DNA of 64,000 bases from Bradyrhizobium sp. NFR13 (GTDB lineage Bacteria; Pseudomonadota; Alphaproteobacteria; Rhizobiales; Xanthobacteraceae), in the NCBI RefSeq assembly GCF_900114605.1, contig NZ_FOTP01000002.1:372001-436000 (forward strand), read 5' to 3'. Of this stretch, positions 45,523 to 56,049 are shown in pieces. The position numbers were made by a program, and so were the translations under genes. The notes beneath the pieces are model-generated. The model was not told the DNA's origin and made no database searches. It was given only the letters and a program-made list of their open reading frames with translations. The stretch's first letter is position 1; every line of letters starts with the position of its first letter.

Positions 45523-45616
45523 TTATGAGGCCACGAGAACGTAATCATACTGTTTTTGCCCGCGGCCGTGCTAAGGGCTGTGCGATCAACGCTTACCCCT
45601 TAATCACCTGACCCTG

Positions 45617-46813
45617 ATGACAAAATCACCTAATCCTGCCGGTTTGAAGACAGCCGCCATTATCGTTGCCGCCGGCCGCGGCCTCCGCGCCGGCGCTGGT
45701 GGACCAAAACAATATCGGATGATCGGAGGCCGCAGCGTCATTTCGCGCGCCATGGAGCCGTTCTGCAACCATCCCCAGGTCTTTGCGGTCCAGCCAATCA
45801 CCAATCCCGACGATATCGCTGTCTTCAACGAAGCAGTGAGCGATTTGCGGTATCATACTCCGGCTAATGGCGGAGCGACGCGTCAGGCGTCGGTGCATGC
45901 CGGGCTTGAGGCACTGGCCGATCATGCGCCGGATATCGTGCTGATTCACGATGCAGCCCGCCCGTTCGTGACCCCTGCCTTGATCGAGCGCGCGATCGTT
46001 GCGGCACAGATCACCGGCGCTGCCGTTCCTGCTGCACCCGTCACCGACACGATCAAGCAGGTCAACGCCGCCGGTCATGTCGAGGCCACGCCCGATCGCG
46101 CGAAACTGCGTATCGCGCAAACGCCACAGGCGTTTCGTTTCGATGTCATCCTTGAGGCGCATCGTCGTGCCGCCAAGGAAGGCCGCGATGATTTCACCGA
46201 TGATGCCGCGCTCGCCGAATGGGCGGGATTGACCGTGGCAACCTTTGAAGGCGATCCTGCAAATATGAAGCTCACGACTCCCGAAGATTTCATTCGCGAA
46301 GAAGCGCGTCTCGCAGCCTCGCTCGGCGATATCCGCATGGGCACAGGTTACGACGTGCACGCCTTCGGCGATGGCGATCACGTGATGATCTGCGGCGTAC
46401 GCGTGCCGCATACGCGCGGCTTCCTTGCCCACTCTGACGGTGACGTCGGCCTGCATGCGCTGGTCGATGCGATCCTCGGTGCGCTGGCCGATGGCGATAT
46501 CGGTTCGCACTTCCCGCCGAGTGATCCCCAGTGGAAGGGCGCAGCCTCCGACAAATTCCTGAAATATGCCGTGGACCGCGTCACCGCACGTGGTGGCCGT
46601 ATCGCCAATCTCGAAGTGACGCTGATCTGTGAGCGGCCCAAGATTGGCCCGCTACGCGATGCGATGCGCGAGAAGATCAGCGAGATCTCCGGCGTTGCAT
46701 TGTCGCGCGTGGCTGTAAAGGCAACCACCAGCGAACGCCTCGGCTTTACCGGCCGCGAAGAAGGCATCGCCGCCACGGCAGCTGCCACCATTCGCCTTCC
46801 TTGGATGGACTGA
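45617..46813 (+). CDS. ispDF: Bifunctional IspD/IspF isoprenoid enzyme
   Basis: The fused protein carries out two steps of the MEP isoprenoid pathway: IspD makes CDP-methylerythritol and IspF makes the 2,4-cyclodiphosphate. The IspD part (about 1-235) has [25 protein letters not shown] and TPQAFRF; the IspF part (about 238-398) starts [15 protein letters not shown] with zinc ligands Asp and His and has [20 protein letters not shown]. The 398-aa fusion is normal for alphaproteobacteria. It is divergent from dusB and only one base upstream of the cinA-type gene. Confidence 0.96.
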   Translation: MTKSPNPAGLKTAAIIVAAGRGLRAGAGGPKQYRMIGGRSVISRAMEPFCNHPQVFAVQPITNPDDIAVFNEAVSDLRYHTPANGGATRQASVHAGLEALADHAPDIVLIHDAARPFVTPALIERAIVAAQITGAAVPAAPVTDTIKQVNAAGHVEATPDRAKLRIAQTPQAFRFDVILEAHRRAAKEGRDDFTDDAALAEWAGLTVATFEGDPANMKLTTPEDFIREEARLAASLGDIRMGTGYDVHAFGDGDHVMICGVRVPHTRGFLAHSDGDVGLHALVDAILGALADGDIGSHFPPSDPQWKGAASDKFLKYAVDRVTARGGRIANLEVTLICERPKIGPLRDAMREKISEISGVALSRVAVKATTSERLGFTGREEGIAATAAATIRLPWMD

Positions 46814-46814
46814 C

Positions 46815-47438
46815 ATGGCTGCGAGCGACGCACGAGCTCTATCCCGCGCGCTGCTCGATCTCTGCCGCAGCCGCAAGCTGACGATTGCGACCGCCGAGTC
46901 CTGCACCGGCGGCCTTGTCGCCGGTGCGCTGACGGAAATCCCGGGCTCGTCCGACGTGATCGATCGCGGATTCGTCACCTATTCCAATGCTGCCAAACAC
47001 GTGATGCTGGGCGTCAAGACGGCGACGCTCGAGAGTTTCGGTGCGGTCAGTAAGGAGACCGCGATTCAGATGGCCGTCGGCGCCCTGGAAGAAGCCGACG
47101 TCGATCTCGCGGTCTCGATCACGGGCATTGCAGGTCCTGGCGGAGCAACGCCGGGCAAGCCGGTCGGCCTCGTGCACTTTGCCGTGGCAGCGCGTGACGG
47201 CCGCATCGTCAACAAGGAGTGCCGCTTCGGCGCCATCGGCCGCAGTGCAGTGCGTCAACGCTCGGTGCTGGAAGCGCTGCGCATGCTGATGGATCTCGCG
47301 CGCGGCCCGCAGCCGCCGGCCAAGAAGCGCGAAGCTGCGAGCCTGGCGCGGCCGCGCGTGGCACGTTCACCGCGACGAACGGCCGTCAAGCGACGCAGGC
47401 CAACCGCGCCGTTGAAGAAGCCTACGACTAAGAAGTAG
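46815..47438 (+). CDS. pncC: CinA-type nicotinamide-nucleotide amidohydrolase with basic tail
   Basis: The CinA C-terminal domain deamidates nicotinamide mononucleotide to recycle NAD. The domain here (about residues 8-162) has ATAESCTGGLVAGALTEIPG, the catalytic Ser in TAESCTGG, and SITGIAGPGGATPGKPVGLV. The last 44 residues are an unusual Lys/Arg/Pro-rich tail with 16 basic residues (PRRTAVKRRRPTAPLKKPT), which could bind nucleic acid. The N-terminal MoeA-like CinA domain is absent. It overlaps the convergent RatA-like gene by 11 bases. Confidence 0.9.
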   Translation: MAASDARALSRALLDLCRSRKLTIATAESCTGGLVAGALTEIPGSSDVIDRGFVTYSNAAKHVMLGVKTATLESFGAVSKETAIQMAVGALEEADVDLAVSITGIAGPGGATPGKPVGLVHFAVAARDGRIVNKECRFGAIGRSAVRQRSVLEALRMLMDLARGPQPPAKKREAASLARPRVARSPRRTAVKRRRPTAPLKKPTTKK

Positions 47439-47913
47439 ACGGAACGCTCGAGACGCGCGGAGCACGATAAACTTCGTCCGCGCGCTTCTCGAAGGCTGCG
47501 GCAAAGCGCTGGAATGCCGCGTCGAACATCGTTCCCATCAGCATCGCCAACATGCGGCTCTTGAACTCATAGGCGATGAAGAAGCCGACGTCGCATTCCT
47601 GATCATCGGCCTTCGGTTCGAAGGTCCAGCGATTTTCGAGGTTGCTGAACGGGCCGCGCAGATATTCGACCATGATCTTCAGGTTCGGCCGATCCAGCGT
47701 GACGCGGCTGGTGAAGGATTCCTGGACCAGCTTGAACGATACGGTCATGTCGGCCACGATCACTTCGGTGCCGTCATCTTTCGGCGTGCGCTGGCGGATC
47801 TTCAGCGACTTGCACAGCGGCACGAATTCCGGATAGCGCTCGACGTCGGCGACCAGATCGAACATCTGGGAGGCGCTGTGACGCACGCGGCGCTTGTTGG
47901 CAAATCTCGGCAT
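47428..47913 (-). CDS. RatA/Coq10-type START-domain protein
   Basis: The 161-aa product is a SRPBCC/START-fold protein with the Coq10-like signature RRVRHSASQMFDLVADVERYPEFVPLC at the N-terminus (split here: RHSASQMFDLVADVERYPEF) and GPFSNLENRWTFEP and FFIAYEFKSRML later. E. coli RatA blocks ribosome-subunit joining when overproduced; Coq10 in mitochondria binds ubiquinone. The latter is likelier in alphaproteobacteria, but neither is proven. It follows lipA by 21 bases, the usual neighbour in this group. Confidence 0.87.
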   Translation of the reverse strand: MPRFANKRRVRHSASQMFDLVADVERYPEFVPLCKSLKIRQRTPKDDGTEVIVADMTVSFKLVQESFTSRVTLDRPNLKIMVEYLRGPFSNLENRWTFEPKADDQECDVGFFIAYEFKSRMLAMLMGTMFDAAFQRFAAAFEKRADEVYRAPRVSSVPSTS

Positions 47914-47934
47914 TCACGAAACTCGGTCGTAATG

Positions 47935-48894
47935 TCAGCGCGCGAGTGCGGCGCGCGCGGCCTGCAGCTTGGCGAAATCCTCGCCGGCATGATGCGACGA
48001 GCGCGTCAGCGGGCTTGCGGACACCATCAGGAAGCCCTTGGTGTAGGCGACCTTCTCATAGCCCGCGAATTCATCGGGCGTGACATAGCGCGACACGACG
48101 TGATGCTTGCGCGTCGGCTGCAGATACTGGCCGATGGTGAGGAAGTCGATATCAGCGGACCGCATATCGTCCATCACCTGCAACACCTCAGGGCGTTCCT
48201 CGCCGAGGCCGACCATGATGCCGGACTTGGTGAAGATGGTTGGGTCGAGCTCCTTGACCTTCTGCAGCAGGCGCAGCGAATGGAAGTAGCGCGCGCCGGG
48301 ACGAACCGTCAGATAACGCGACGGCACGGTTTCGAGGTTGTGGTTGAACACGTCAGGCTTGGCCGCGACGACGACTTCAAGGGCGCCCGGCTTGCGCAGG
48401 AAGTCCGGCGTCAGGATTTCGATCGTCGTTGTCGGGCATGCAGCGCGGATTGCACGAATCGTCTGCGCGAAATGCTCGGCGCCGCCGTCGGCGAGATCGT
48501 CGCGGTCCACCGAGGTGATGACCACATGATGCAGGCCGAGCTTGCGCACGGCTTCGGCGACGTGCTCCGGCTCCATGCCGTCCAGCGCGTTGGGCATCCC
48601 CGTTTTCACGTTGCAGAACGCACAGGCGCGGGTGCAGGTGTCACCCATGATCATGAAGGTGGCGTGCTTCTTCTGCCAGCACTCGCCGATATTCGGGCAA
48701 CCGGCTTCCTCGCACACCGTGACGAGGCCGTTTTCCTTGACGATCTTGCGGGTATCACCATAGCCACGGCTGGTCGGCGCGCGGACCCGGATCCAGTCCG
48801 GTTTCGGCGGCGAGAACGAATCCGGCCGATTCACTTTTTCAGGGTGACGCGGGCGGAGCGGTGTGGTGGAAACGGTATCGAGGACGACGACCAT
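47935..48894 (-). CDS. lipA: Lipoyl synthase
   Basis: LipA is a radical-SAM enzyme that inserts sulfur into octanoyl groups on 2-oxoacid dehydrogenases. The product (319 aa) has the auxiliary cluster motif [12 protein letters not shown], the radical-SAM motif CTRACAFC and the C-terminal serine in [10 protein letters not shown] that ligates the auxiliary cluster. Length and motif order are normal. The ATG at 48894 is used. It is divergent from the alkylation glycosylase gene across 100 bases. Confidence 0.97.
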   Translation of the reverse strand: MVVVLDTVSTTPLRPRHPEKVNRPDSFSPPKPDWIRVRAPTSRGYGDTRKIVKENGLVTVCEEAGCPNIGECWQKKHATFMIMGDTCTRACAFCNVKTGMPNALDGMEPEHVAEAVRKLGLHHVVITSVDRDDLADGGAEHFAQTIRAIRAACPTTTIEILTPDFLRKPGALEVVVAAKPDVFNHNLETVPSRYLTVRPGARYFHSLRLLQKVKELDPTIFTKSGIMVGLGEERPEVLQVMDDMRSADIDFLTIGQYLQPTRKHHVVSRYVTPDEFAGYEKVAYTKGFLMVSASPLTRSSHHAGEDFAKLQAARAALAR

Positions 48895-48994
48895 GAACTG
48901 TCCGTTCTGAGTAAAGCCTTAGGTAATCCGCCGGGCCCTGTCCTGCAACCCGCCCTCGCCTTGGCTGGCCCTGCATCATAACATAGCGGGCAGA

Positions 48995-49609
48995 ATGGCT
49001 CCAAAACCTCTCCAAATTCCTCAAAAGCTCGGCAAGGCACTCAAACGCAGCTTTTTCGCGCGGAGCGTGCACCATGTGGCCCCCGAACTGATCGGTGCGA
49101 CACTGCTGGTGGACGGCGTCGGCGGCGAGATCGTCGAGGTCGAGGCCTATCATCACACCGAACCCGCGGCCCATTCCTTCAACGGGCAGACGCCGCGCAA
49201 CCAGATCATGTTCGGCCCACCCGGCTTTGCCTATGTCTACCGTTCCTACGGCATCCACTGGTGCGTCAATTTCGTCTGCGAGGCGGAGGGCTCCGCCAGC
49301 GCGGTGCTGATCCGCGCGCTGCAGCCGACATTCGGGATCGGCGAGATGCGCCTTCGTCGCGGGCTCGAGGACGAACGCATGCTGTGTTCGGGGCCGGGCA
49401 AGGTCTGCCAGGCCCTCGGCATCAGCATCGCACATAACGGACTGGCGCTGGACAAGCCGCCGATCGCCATTCATGCGCGGACGGAGGTGCCCGACGTCGT
49501 CGCCGGCATCCGTATCGGCATCACCAAGGCAGTCGAGCTGCCGTGGCGTTACGGGGTGCGGGGGTCGAAGTATCTGAGCAAGCCATTTCCGCTCACACCG
49601 CGTTCTTGA
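48995..49609 (+). CDS. 3-methyladenine DNA glycosylase (MPG/AAG family)
   Basis: The enzyme removes alkylated purines in base-excision repair. The 204-aa product has the AAG-family pattern [34 protein letters not shown], the catalytic Glu in [25 protein letters not shown] and [13 protein letters not shown]. Its length is typical. It is divergent from lipA and its 3' end overlaps valS by 17 bases, convergently. Confidence 0.93.
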   Translation: MAPKPLQIPQKLGKALKRSFFARSVHHVAPELIGATLLVDGVGGEIVEVEAYHHTEPAAHSFNGQTPRNQIMFGPPGFAYVYRSYGIHWCVNFVCEAEGSASAVLIRALQPTFGIGEMRLRRGLEDERMLCSGPGKVCQALGISIAHNGLALDKPPIAIHARTEVPDVVAGIRIGITKAVELPWRYGVRGSKYLSKPFPLTPRS

Positions 49610-52466
49610 GCCGCTCCAGCGCTTCCAGCGTCTTGGCCTTGCGGGCCTCGGCCGCCTCGCGCTTCTCGCGCTCTTCCTCGACGATCTCTTCCGCCGCGTT
49701 GGCGACGAATTTTTCGTTGGAGAGCTTGGCGTCGGCGCGCTTGATGTCGGCTTCAGCTTTCACGAGCTCCTTGTCGAGACGGGTCTTCTCGGCGCCGAGA
49801 TCGATCACCCCCTTCAACGGCAGCGCTGCGACCTCACCTCGGATCAGGAGCTGCACGGCCCCCTGCGGTGCGACATCGGCAAACGAGATATCACCAAGAC
49901 GCGCAAGGCGCTTCACGACATCGCTCCAGCGTTGGGCACGAGCCTGCGTTTCGGCAGACGCACCGGCCAGCACCAGTGGTGTCAATGTCGCCGGCACGAT
50001 GTTCATCTCGGCACGCACCGAACGAACCTCGGTCACCAGATCGATGACCCAGCCGATCTCGGCCTCGGCGGCGTCATCCTTGAAGTCGGCGACCGGTTCG
50101 GGATCGCCCATCAGGATCGGTGCGACGATCGGATCGCTCGCGGCGGTCGCGATGATCAGTGCCTCCTGCTCGCGCGTCAGGCCGCTCGCCTTGCGCGACC
50201 AAGGTGCGAGCGCCAGCAGACCGTCGCGTGGCGCCGTCACGGCCCAGAGTTCTTCCGTGATGAACGGCATGAACGGATGCAGCAGCTTCAGGATCTCGTC
50301 GCGGGCCCAGGCGACCATCGCACGGGTTTCGGTCTTGGCTGGACCGTCCTCGCCCACCATGAATGGCTTGGCGAGTTCGAGATACCAGTCGCAATACACA
50401 TTCCATACGAAACGATAGGCCGCGCCCGCCGCGTCGTTGAAGCGATAGGCTTCGATGGCTTCGGTGACTTCGCGCGTCGCCTTCACGGTCTCATGCGCGA
50501 TCCAGCGGTTGAGCACTTCCTTGGCTTTGGTCGGATCGAAGCCGGCCGGCAGCACGCACTCGTTCATTTCGGCGAAGCGACAGGCATTCCAGAGCTTGGT
50601 CGCGAAATTGCGATAGCCCTCGACGCGCTGGGTTGCGAGCTTGATGTCGCGGCCCTGCGCGGCCATCGCAGCCAGCGTGAAGCGCAGCGCGTCGGCGCCG
50701 TACTGGTCGATCAGGTTCAGGGGATCGATGACGTTGCCCTTCGACTTCGACATCTTGGCGCCCTTCTCGTCGCGGACGAGGGCGTGGATGTAGACGGTCG
50801 GGAACGGCACGTCCTTCTTGAAGTGCATGCCCATCATCATCATCCGGGCGACCCAGAAGAAGATGATGTCGAAGCCGGTGACCAGCACATTGGTCGGATA
50901 GTAGCGATCGACATCGACCGAGCTCTGCGGCCAGCCGAGCGTCGAGAACGGCCAGAGCGCCGACGAGAACCAGGTGTCGAGCACGTCTTCATCGCGAGTG
51001 ATGAAGCCTTCGCGTTTCGCCGGATCGAGCGCCATGTCGTGGCCCTGCTCTTCCGTGATCACTTCCTGCTCGACATAATAACCGAGCGCGTTGCCGACCG
51101 CTTCTTCCTCGGTCTCGGCGACGAACACCTTGCCGTCCGGCCCGTACCAGGCCGGGATCTGATGGCCCCACCACAGCTGGCGCGAGATGCACCATGGCTG
51201 GATGTTCTCCATCCACTCGTAATAGGTCTTTTCCCAGTTCTTCGGCACGAACTCGGTCGCGCCAGTGCGCACGGCGGCGATCGCCGGCTGCGCCATAGTT
51301 TTCGCGTCGACATACCACTGATCGGTCAGATAGGGCTCGATGACGACGCCGGAGCGGTCGCCATGCGGCACCATATGCGTGTTGGGTTCGATCTTCTCCA
51401 GGAAGCCGAAATCTTCCAGCCGCTGCACGATGGTCTTGCGCGCCTTGAAGCGCTCCATGCCGTGCAACTCTTCGACAAGCTCTGACGCCGCGACCGGCAG
51501 GCCGCGCAGATAGTCCTCATTGTCGGCGAGTGCGAGCTTGCCTTCGATATCGAGGATGCTGATGCGCGCAAGACCGTGGCGGTTACCGACTTCGAAGTCG
51601 TTGAAGTCGTGCGCCGGCGTGATCTTCACCGCGCCTGAGCCCTTCTCCGGATCGGAATATTCATCCGCGACGATCGGGATCAGACGGCCGACCAGCGGCA
51701 GGACGACCTTCTTGCCGATCAGCTGCGTGTAGCGCTCGTCATCCGGATTCACGGCGACGCCGCTGTCGCCGAGCATCGTCTCGGGACGCGTGGTGGCGAC
51801 CACGATGAAACTCGTCGGATCTTCCGGATTGAAGGTCCTGCCTTCGAGCGGATAGCGCAGATGCCAGAGGTTACCCTTGACCTCGACCTGCTGAACTTCG
51901 AGATCGGAAATCGCGGTGAGCAGCTTCGGATCCCAGTTCACAAGGCGCTTGTCCTTGTAGATCAGGCCCTCGCGATGCAGCTGCACAAACACCTTGATGA
52001 CAGCCTCGGACAGGCCCTCGTCCATGGTGAAGCGCTCGCGTGACCAGTCGCAGGATGCGCCAAGGCGCTTCAACTGATTGACGATGACGCCGCCACTCTC
52101 GGCCTTCCACTTCCAGACGCGCTCGAGAAATGCCTCGCGGCCCATGTCGCGGCGGCCGGGCTCCTGGCGCTCCATCAGCTGGCGCTCGACCACCATCTGG
52201 GTTGCGATGCCGGCATGGTCGGTGCCCGGCTGCCACAGCACGTCGCGGCCGCGCATGCGCTCGAAACGGCAGAGCACGTCCTGCAACGTGTTGTTGAGGG
52301 CGTGGCCCATATGCAGCGAGCCTGTGACGTTCGGCGGCGGGATCACGATCGTATAGGGCTCGGCATCCACCCGGTCCGCGCGGCCGGCCTTGAACGCGCC
52401 TTCGGCTTCCCAGGCAGCGGCGATGCGGGTCTCGATATCGGCAGGCTGATAGGTCTTTTCGATCAT
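49593..52466 (-). CDS. valS: Valine--tRNA ligase
   Basis: ValRS charges tRNA-Val and edits misactivated threonine. The 957-aa product has the HIGH-type motif in [13 protein letters not shown], a CP1 editing domain ([20 protein letters not shown]), the KMSKS loop [14 protein letters not shown] and a C-terminal coiled coil ([20 protein letters not shown]) that grips tRNA. The ATG at 52466 gives [16 protein letters not shown]. The popZ gene lies upstream with a hairpin between. Confidence 0.97.
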   Translation of the reverse strand: MIEKTYQPADIETRIAAAWEAEGAFKAGRADRVDAEPYTIVIPPPNVTGSLHMGHALNNTLQDVLCRFERMRGRDVLWQPGTDHAGIATQMVVERQLMERQEPGRRDMGREAFLERVWKWKAESGGVIVNQLKRLGASCDWSRERFTMDEGLSEAVIKVFVQLHREGLIYKDKRLVNWDPKLLTAISDLEVQQVEVKGNLWHLRYPLEGRTFNPEDPTSFIVVATTRPETMLGDSGVAVNPDDERYTQLIGKKVVLPLVGRLIPIVADEYSDPEKGSGAVKITPAHDFNDFEVGNRHGLARISILDIEGKLALADNEDYLRGLPVAASELVEELHGMERFKARKTIVQRLEDFGFLEKIEPNTHMVPHGDRSGVVIEPYLTDQWYVDAKTMAQPAIAAVRTGATEFVPKNWEKTYYEWMENIQPWCISRQLWWGHQIPAWYGPDGKVFVAETEEEAVGNALGYYVEQEVITEEQGHDMALDPAKREGFITRDEDVLDTWFSSALWPFSTLGWPQSSVDVDRYYPTNVLVTGFDIIFFWVARMMMMGMHFKKDVPFPTVYIHALVRDEKGAKMSKSKGNVIDPLNLIDQYGADALRFTLAAMAAQGRDIKLATQRVEGYRNFATKLWNACRFAEMNECVLPAGFDPTKAKEVLNRWIAHETVKATREVTEAIEAYRFNDAAGAAYRFVWNVYCDWYLELAKPFMVGEDGPAKTETRAMVAWARDEILKLLHPFMPFITEELWAVTAPRDGLLALAPWSRKASGLTREQEALIIATAASDPIVAPILMGDPEPVADFKDDAAEAEIGWVIDLVTEVRSVRAEMNIVPATLTPLVLAGASAETQARAQRWSDVVKRLARLGDISFADVAPQGAVQLLIRGEVAALPLKGVIDLGAEKTRLDKELVKAEADIKRADAKLSNEKFVANAAEEIVEEEREKREAAEARKAKTLEALERLKNAV

Positions 52467-52613
52467 GACAGTTCAATCAAATCAGGGGTTTTCGGCCACG
52501 GTTTTGAGGCCCGATTTTCAGGCTTGGGGCGAACGCAGGAAGCCGATGGCGCTAGAAACCCGCCAGCGCGGCTCAAGTCAACATATAGGGCTGTTTAACC
52601 GCCCCGGAGGGCC

Positions 52614-52641
52614 AAACGAAGGCCCCGAAAGGCCGTCGTTT
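52614..52641 (-). terminator. Hairpin between popZ and valS
   Basis: AAACGAAGGCC (52614-52624) pairs with GGCCGTCGTTT (52631-52641) in ten of eleven positions, with loop CCGAAA. On the minus strand it begins 15 bases after the popZ stop, and the stem ends in a short T-run, a fair match to an intrinsic terminator. Confidence 0.55.
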
Positions 52642-52656
52642 GCCTATCTCGCAGGC

Positions 52657-53403
52657 CTAGCGGCCGCCGCGCGAGACGCGCTCGATCTCGGCCTTGACGA
52701 TGCGCTCGACGAGGCCCGGCAGGTTGTCGTCCAGCCAGGACTTCAGCATCGGACGCAGCATTTCCTTGACGAGATCCTCAAGGGTCCGCGCGTTGTTGCT
52801 CAGGACCGTATTGGCCAGCGCATTGAAGGCCGACTCCACAGACGATACGGTGCTGTGCGACAGGATCTGCTGCTGCGGCGCGACGGGCGGCGGATCATAG
52901 GACGGTGGGTCGAAGCGCGGCGCCGGCCGTTCGCTACTGGCGGCGACAGCTTCGGCGAATTCGAGATCGTCATCCGGCTCGACATGCTGGAATGCGGGTT
53001 CCGGCTCGGGGTCGGCGACCACCATCTCGTCGGTCAGTTCGAATACATCACCGTCGGGCTGTGCCGGGCGCACCTCTTCCTCGGTGGTCGCGGCTTCCAG
53101 GCTGGCCAACATCGCGTCGATGTCGTCCTGGCTGTTGGAGGCAGCAGGCTCCGGCGGCGGCGGCCCGGGCTTCGGGGCTGGCGGCGGGGCTGCCTTGGCG
53201 GCAGCAGCCTGCGCGGCCGGAAGCGCCGATGGCGGAATGTCTGTCATCGCAGCAGGCTTGGGTGCAGGCGCCGGAGCCGGCTTGGGCGGCGGCGGTGCAA
53301 CTTCGGCAACGGCCGGCTTCGCTTCGTCGTCGGCGATGATACGGCGGATCGACGCCAGAATCTCCTCCATCGAGGGCTCCTGGACCTTTGCAGGTTGCGT
53401 CAT
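52657..53403 (-). CDS. popZ: Polar organizing protein PopZ (DUF2497)
   Basis: PopZ forms a meshwork at cell poles that anchors the chromosome and cell-cycle proteins in alphaproteobacteria. The 248-aa product has the conserved N-terminal helix (SMEEILASIRRIIADD), a long Pro/Ala/Glu-rich disordered middle (about residues 35-160), and the C-terminal oligomerisation helices (LEDLVKEMLRPMLKSWLDDN, LPGLVERIVKAEIERV). Length and layout are typical; the disordered region is longer than in Caulobacter. It lies upstream of valS, a conserved neighbour. Confidence 0.93.
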   Translation of the reverse strand: MTQPAKVQEPSMEEILASIRRIIADDEAKPAVAEVAPPPPKPAPAPAPKPAAMTDIPPSALPAAQAAAAKAAPPPAPKPGPPPPEPAASNSQDDIDAMLASLEAATTEEEVRPAQPDGDVFELTDEMVVADPEPEPAFQHVEPDDDLEFAEAVAASSERPAPRFDPPSYDPPPVAPQQQILSHSTVSSVESAFNALANTVLSNNARTLEDLVKEMLRPMLKSWLDDNLPGLVERIVKAEIERVSRGGR

Positions 53404-53640
53404 GTCCGACTCCGCATCATCAACGCTCTCGTCAATATTTTACACCAGACGAGGCTGAATTTGCGGGTTGTCGTTTTGACGACCGTTCGATTCAGCGCGC
53501 AAGCCTGACTTGTCCCCAAGATCAAGCGAGGCCTGACCACCAACTGTCGCGCGGGAAATGCCCAAGGAATTAGGAGAGGCATTCCGAATCGCTAAGCCAG
53601 CAATGCAAACGGTACGTCATCGGACAAATTGATTGCAAGC

Positions 53641-53664
53641 AAAGGGCCGCATAAGCGGCCCTTT
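53641..53664. terminator. Intrinsic terminator hairpin after tolC
   Basis: AAAGGGCCGC (53641-53650) and GCGGCCCTTT (53655-53664) form a perfect 10-bp GC-rich stem with loop ATAA. It starts about 30 bases after the tolC stop on the minus strand and sits upstream of the popZ promoter region. The T/A ends of the stem fit a terminator. The rest of the 291-base popZ-tolC gap shows no gene. Confidence 0.75.
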
Positions 53665-53694
53665 CGATACGATATCAGGTGATATCCGAGCGCG

Positions 53695-55104
53695 TTAGCG
53701 CCCGTCGGGCGTACGCACGCCGACCCAGCTATCGCGCACCTGATGATAGTGCACGCTGGGGTCATACACATTGGTGTTCAGCTTCATGACCGTCGGTGAC
53801 AGACGACCGACTGCGTTGAGCACCGAGTATGATGCCACCACACGATCATGCTGTGCGGTGACGAGTGCGACGCGCGCGTTCACCAGCGCCTGCTGGGCGT
53901 TCAACACGTCGAGCGTGGTGCGCTGGCCGGCCTTGGCTTCTTCGCGAACGCCGTTCAGCGCAATTTCGGAAGCCTGCACCTGTGCCTGTGCGGACGAGAC
54001 CTGCGCCCTGCCCGCCAGCAACTGCCCCCAAGCCTGCACGACGCTCGCGCGGGTCTGATCGCGCACCTGCTCGAGTGCGAGGCGCTGCTGGGCCAGCGTT
54101 TCCTTGGACTGACGGATCAGCGAATATTCGCCACCGCCCTGGTAAACCGGGATCGACACTTGCGCGATGCCTGATGCCGTCAGACCGCGCGGCTGCGTGA
54201 TAGACTGTTCCCAGCCCTGCTGAATGTTGGCCTGCAAGGTCACGCTCGGGAACAGCGCACCCTCGTTAACCTTCACATTGAGGAAGCTGACATCGATACC
54301 GAACATCGCAGCGGTGACGTTCGGGTTCTCGACGAGTCCGAGATCGACGGCACCAGGTAGCGTATTCGGCAGGAAGCGATCGACGGGGGAGCCCGCCTGC
54401 AGGTTGCTCGGCTCGTTGCCGATGATACGGCGGAAGTTTGAGCGCGTAGTGGTGAGATTCGACTCGGCGGTCAGCAACTGGGTGCGGCCGGCAGCGAGCT
54501 GCGCTTCGGACTGCGCAACGTCGGTGCGGGTGACTTCGCCGACATTGAAGCGATCGCGGGTCTGCTTCAGCGTCTGCTCGAGCACACGAACGTTGCTCTT
54601 CTGCACCTCGACCACGGCCGAGTCGCGCAGATAGTCCATGTAGATGGTCGCGGCTGAGAGTATCACTGACTGTTCGAGCACGCGCAGACCTTCGCGCGCA
54701 GCCGAAACCTGTCCCTCAGCGGCACGTGTGCGGTTTGCCGTCTGCTGACCGTTGTAAACGTTCTGGGTGATGGTCGCGCCGACAGCGCGCGGAACCTGCA
54801 CGCCGTGGAGCGCGGTCGAACTGCCTGCAATGCTGGTCAGCGCGTCCGTGTACTGATAGCCGCCGCTCGCGGTGATCGCGACCCTCGGCCGATAGCCCGA
54901 CAAAGCCTGCGGCACGTTCTCGTCAGTGACACGCACCGAAGCGCGCTGGGCATTCAATTGAGGATTGTTCTGATAAGCGCGAACCAACGCTGCTTCGATC
55001 GTGTCAGCCAGAACGGGTGACGCTCCGGCAAATGCCAGCAAAAGGGCCGCAGCTGCAGCACCGGTGAGAGCTTTAACGCCGCCCATTCTTGGTAATCCAT
55101 TCAT
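53695..55104 (-). CDS. tolC: TolC-family outer-membrane efflux channel
   Basis: TolC is the trimeric outer-membrane exit duct used by RND pumps and type I secretion. The product (469 aa) has a signal peptide (ALTGAAAAALLLAFAGASPV, cut near LADT) and two tandem OEP repeats, each with coiled-coil helices (LSAATIYMDYLRDSAVVEVQ; QVRDQTRASVVQAWGQLLAG) and beta strands. The ATG at 55104 is chosen, with ATG 55086 possible; the long lead to 55257 is not a signal sequence. The RND pair at 58565-64000 is a possible partner. pcm-like gene lies upstream on the same strand. Confidence 0.92.
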   Translation of the reverse strand: MNGLPRMGGVKALTGAAAAALLLAFAGASPVLADTIEAALVRAYQNNPQLNAQRASVRVTDENVPQALSGYRPRVAITASGGYQYTDALTSIAGSSTALHGVQVPRAVGATITQNVYNGQQTANRTRAAEGQVSAAREGLRVLEQSVILSAATIYMDYLRDSAVVEVQKSNVRVLEQTLKQTRDRFNVGEVTRTDVAQSEAQLAAGRTQLLTAESNLTTTRSNFRRIIGNEPSNLQAGSPVDRFLPNTLPGAVDLGLVENPNVTAAMFGIDVSFLNVKVNEGALFPSVTLQANIQQGWEQSITQPRGLTASGIAQVSIPVYQGGGEYSLIRQSKETLAQQRLALEQVRDQTRASVVQAWGQLLAGRAQVSSAQAQVQASEIALNGVREEAKAGQRTTLDVLNAQQALVNARVALVTAQHDRVVASYSVLNAVGRLSPTVMKLNTNVYDPSVHYHQVRDSWVGVRTPDGR

Positions 55105-55319
55105 GCCGTTCACTGATCCGGGCGCACGCTTATGGCCGCGGAACAGGTGATGTCCGTTAGCGAGTCTCCACTCACCATATTCCGCGCATGGGCTAGACGG
55201 AACCTCTCGTGGAAATTTGACAGTGAAAACTTGGCGAATGGGACATCCAAGCCACACTTGTAATTACCGCTGGCGATATTAGCGGTGCCCCGATGCCCGA
55301 TAAGGGCCCTCGGTCAGCC

Positions 55320-55898
55320 CTAGAAGACGAATGCCGGGAGCTTTTCCAGGCCCGGCAGAACGGGCGCGGTAGCATCGAACAGGGAGCGGGAGCCAAAATC
55401 GTCGTGGGAATGGGTCACGATGACGGCGCGGGCGGGCTTGGTCAGGGCGAAGACGCCCACCAGTTGGCCACCGGGGGCCAACTGCTTGTAGAGCCCCGTC
55501 GGGACGACTTCCGTCGCGCCGGCCAGAACGATCAGATCATAGGGGCCGTTCGCGGCATCGCCATCGGCCAGCCTGCCCGCCGCGCTGGTGACCTGCCCGG
55601 CAAACTGCGCGATCACGGCGGCCGCATAGCCAGTGGGGCAACCAACCACCAGAACCTTGTCGGTCGCCTTTACGTCAGAGGCCTGCAGCATCCGCGCCAG
55701 CACCACCGGCTTGATCAGAAAGCGATTCGGGGCGACTTCGAGGTCGAGATCGAGATAGGCCATGGCACGCTGGCTGGCAGGAACGAACTCCTCGCGCGGC
55801 ACCGCGAGCATGGCATCGATAATGCGCAAATCAGTGACGTCGCTGGGACGCACCTGACCATCAACCATCTTCTGGCGTGCGGTCGAAAAGTCGGACAT
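55320..55898 (-). CDS. pcm: Protein-L-isoaspartate O-methyltransferase-like, shortened
   Basis: Family members repair isoaspartyl damage using SAM. The product (192 aa) keeps the N-terminal signature ARQKMVDGQVRPSDVTDLRI, PREEFVPASQRA and a C-terminal GLYKQLAPGGQLVGVF. Motif I reads VVGCPTGY (85-91) in place of the usual VGxGTGY. Only 30 residues separate it from the PYDLIVL strand, about 25 fewer than in E. coli Pcm, and the acidic residue that holds the SAM ribose is not present. It is probably a degenerate or non-catalytic member. It precedes tolC, its usual neighbour. Confidence 0.8.
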   Translation of the reverse strand: MSDFSTARQKMVDGQVRPSDVTDLRIIDAMLAVPREEFVPASQRAMAYLDLDLEVAPNRFLIKPVVLARMLQASDVKATDKVLVVGCPTGYAAAVIAQFAGQVTSAAGRLADGDAANGPYDLIVLAGATEVVPTGLYKQLAPGGQLVGVFALTKPARAVIVTHSHDDFGSRSLFDATAPVLPGLEKLPAFVF

Positions 55899-56049
55899 GA
55901 GCGATCCCTTGCAAACGGCTGGAAGTTCCTTTTGCAGGAATTACGGCAGCGCAAAGCGGGATGCAAGGTTCGTAAAAACACAGCAGCCAACGCGCTATCG
56001 AGGCAATCCCGAGCGCGGTTTCTGGCAGCTGTTTTTGCGGAAGGATGTT

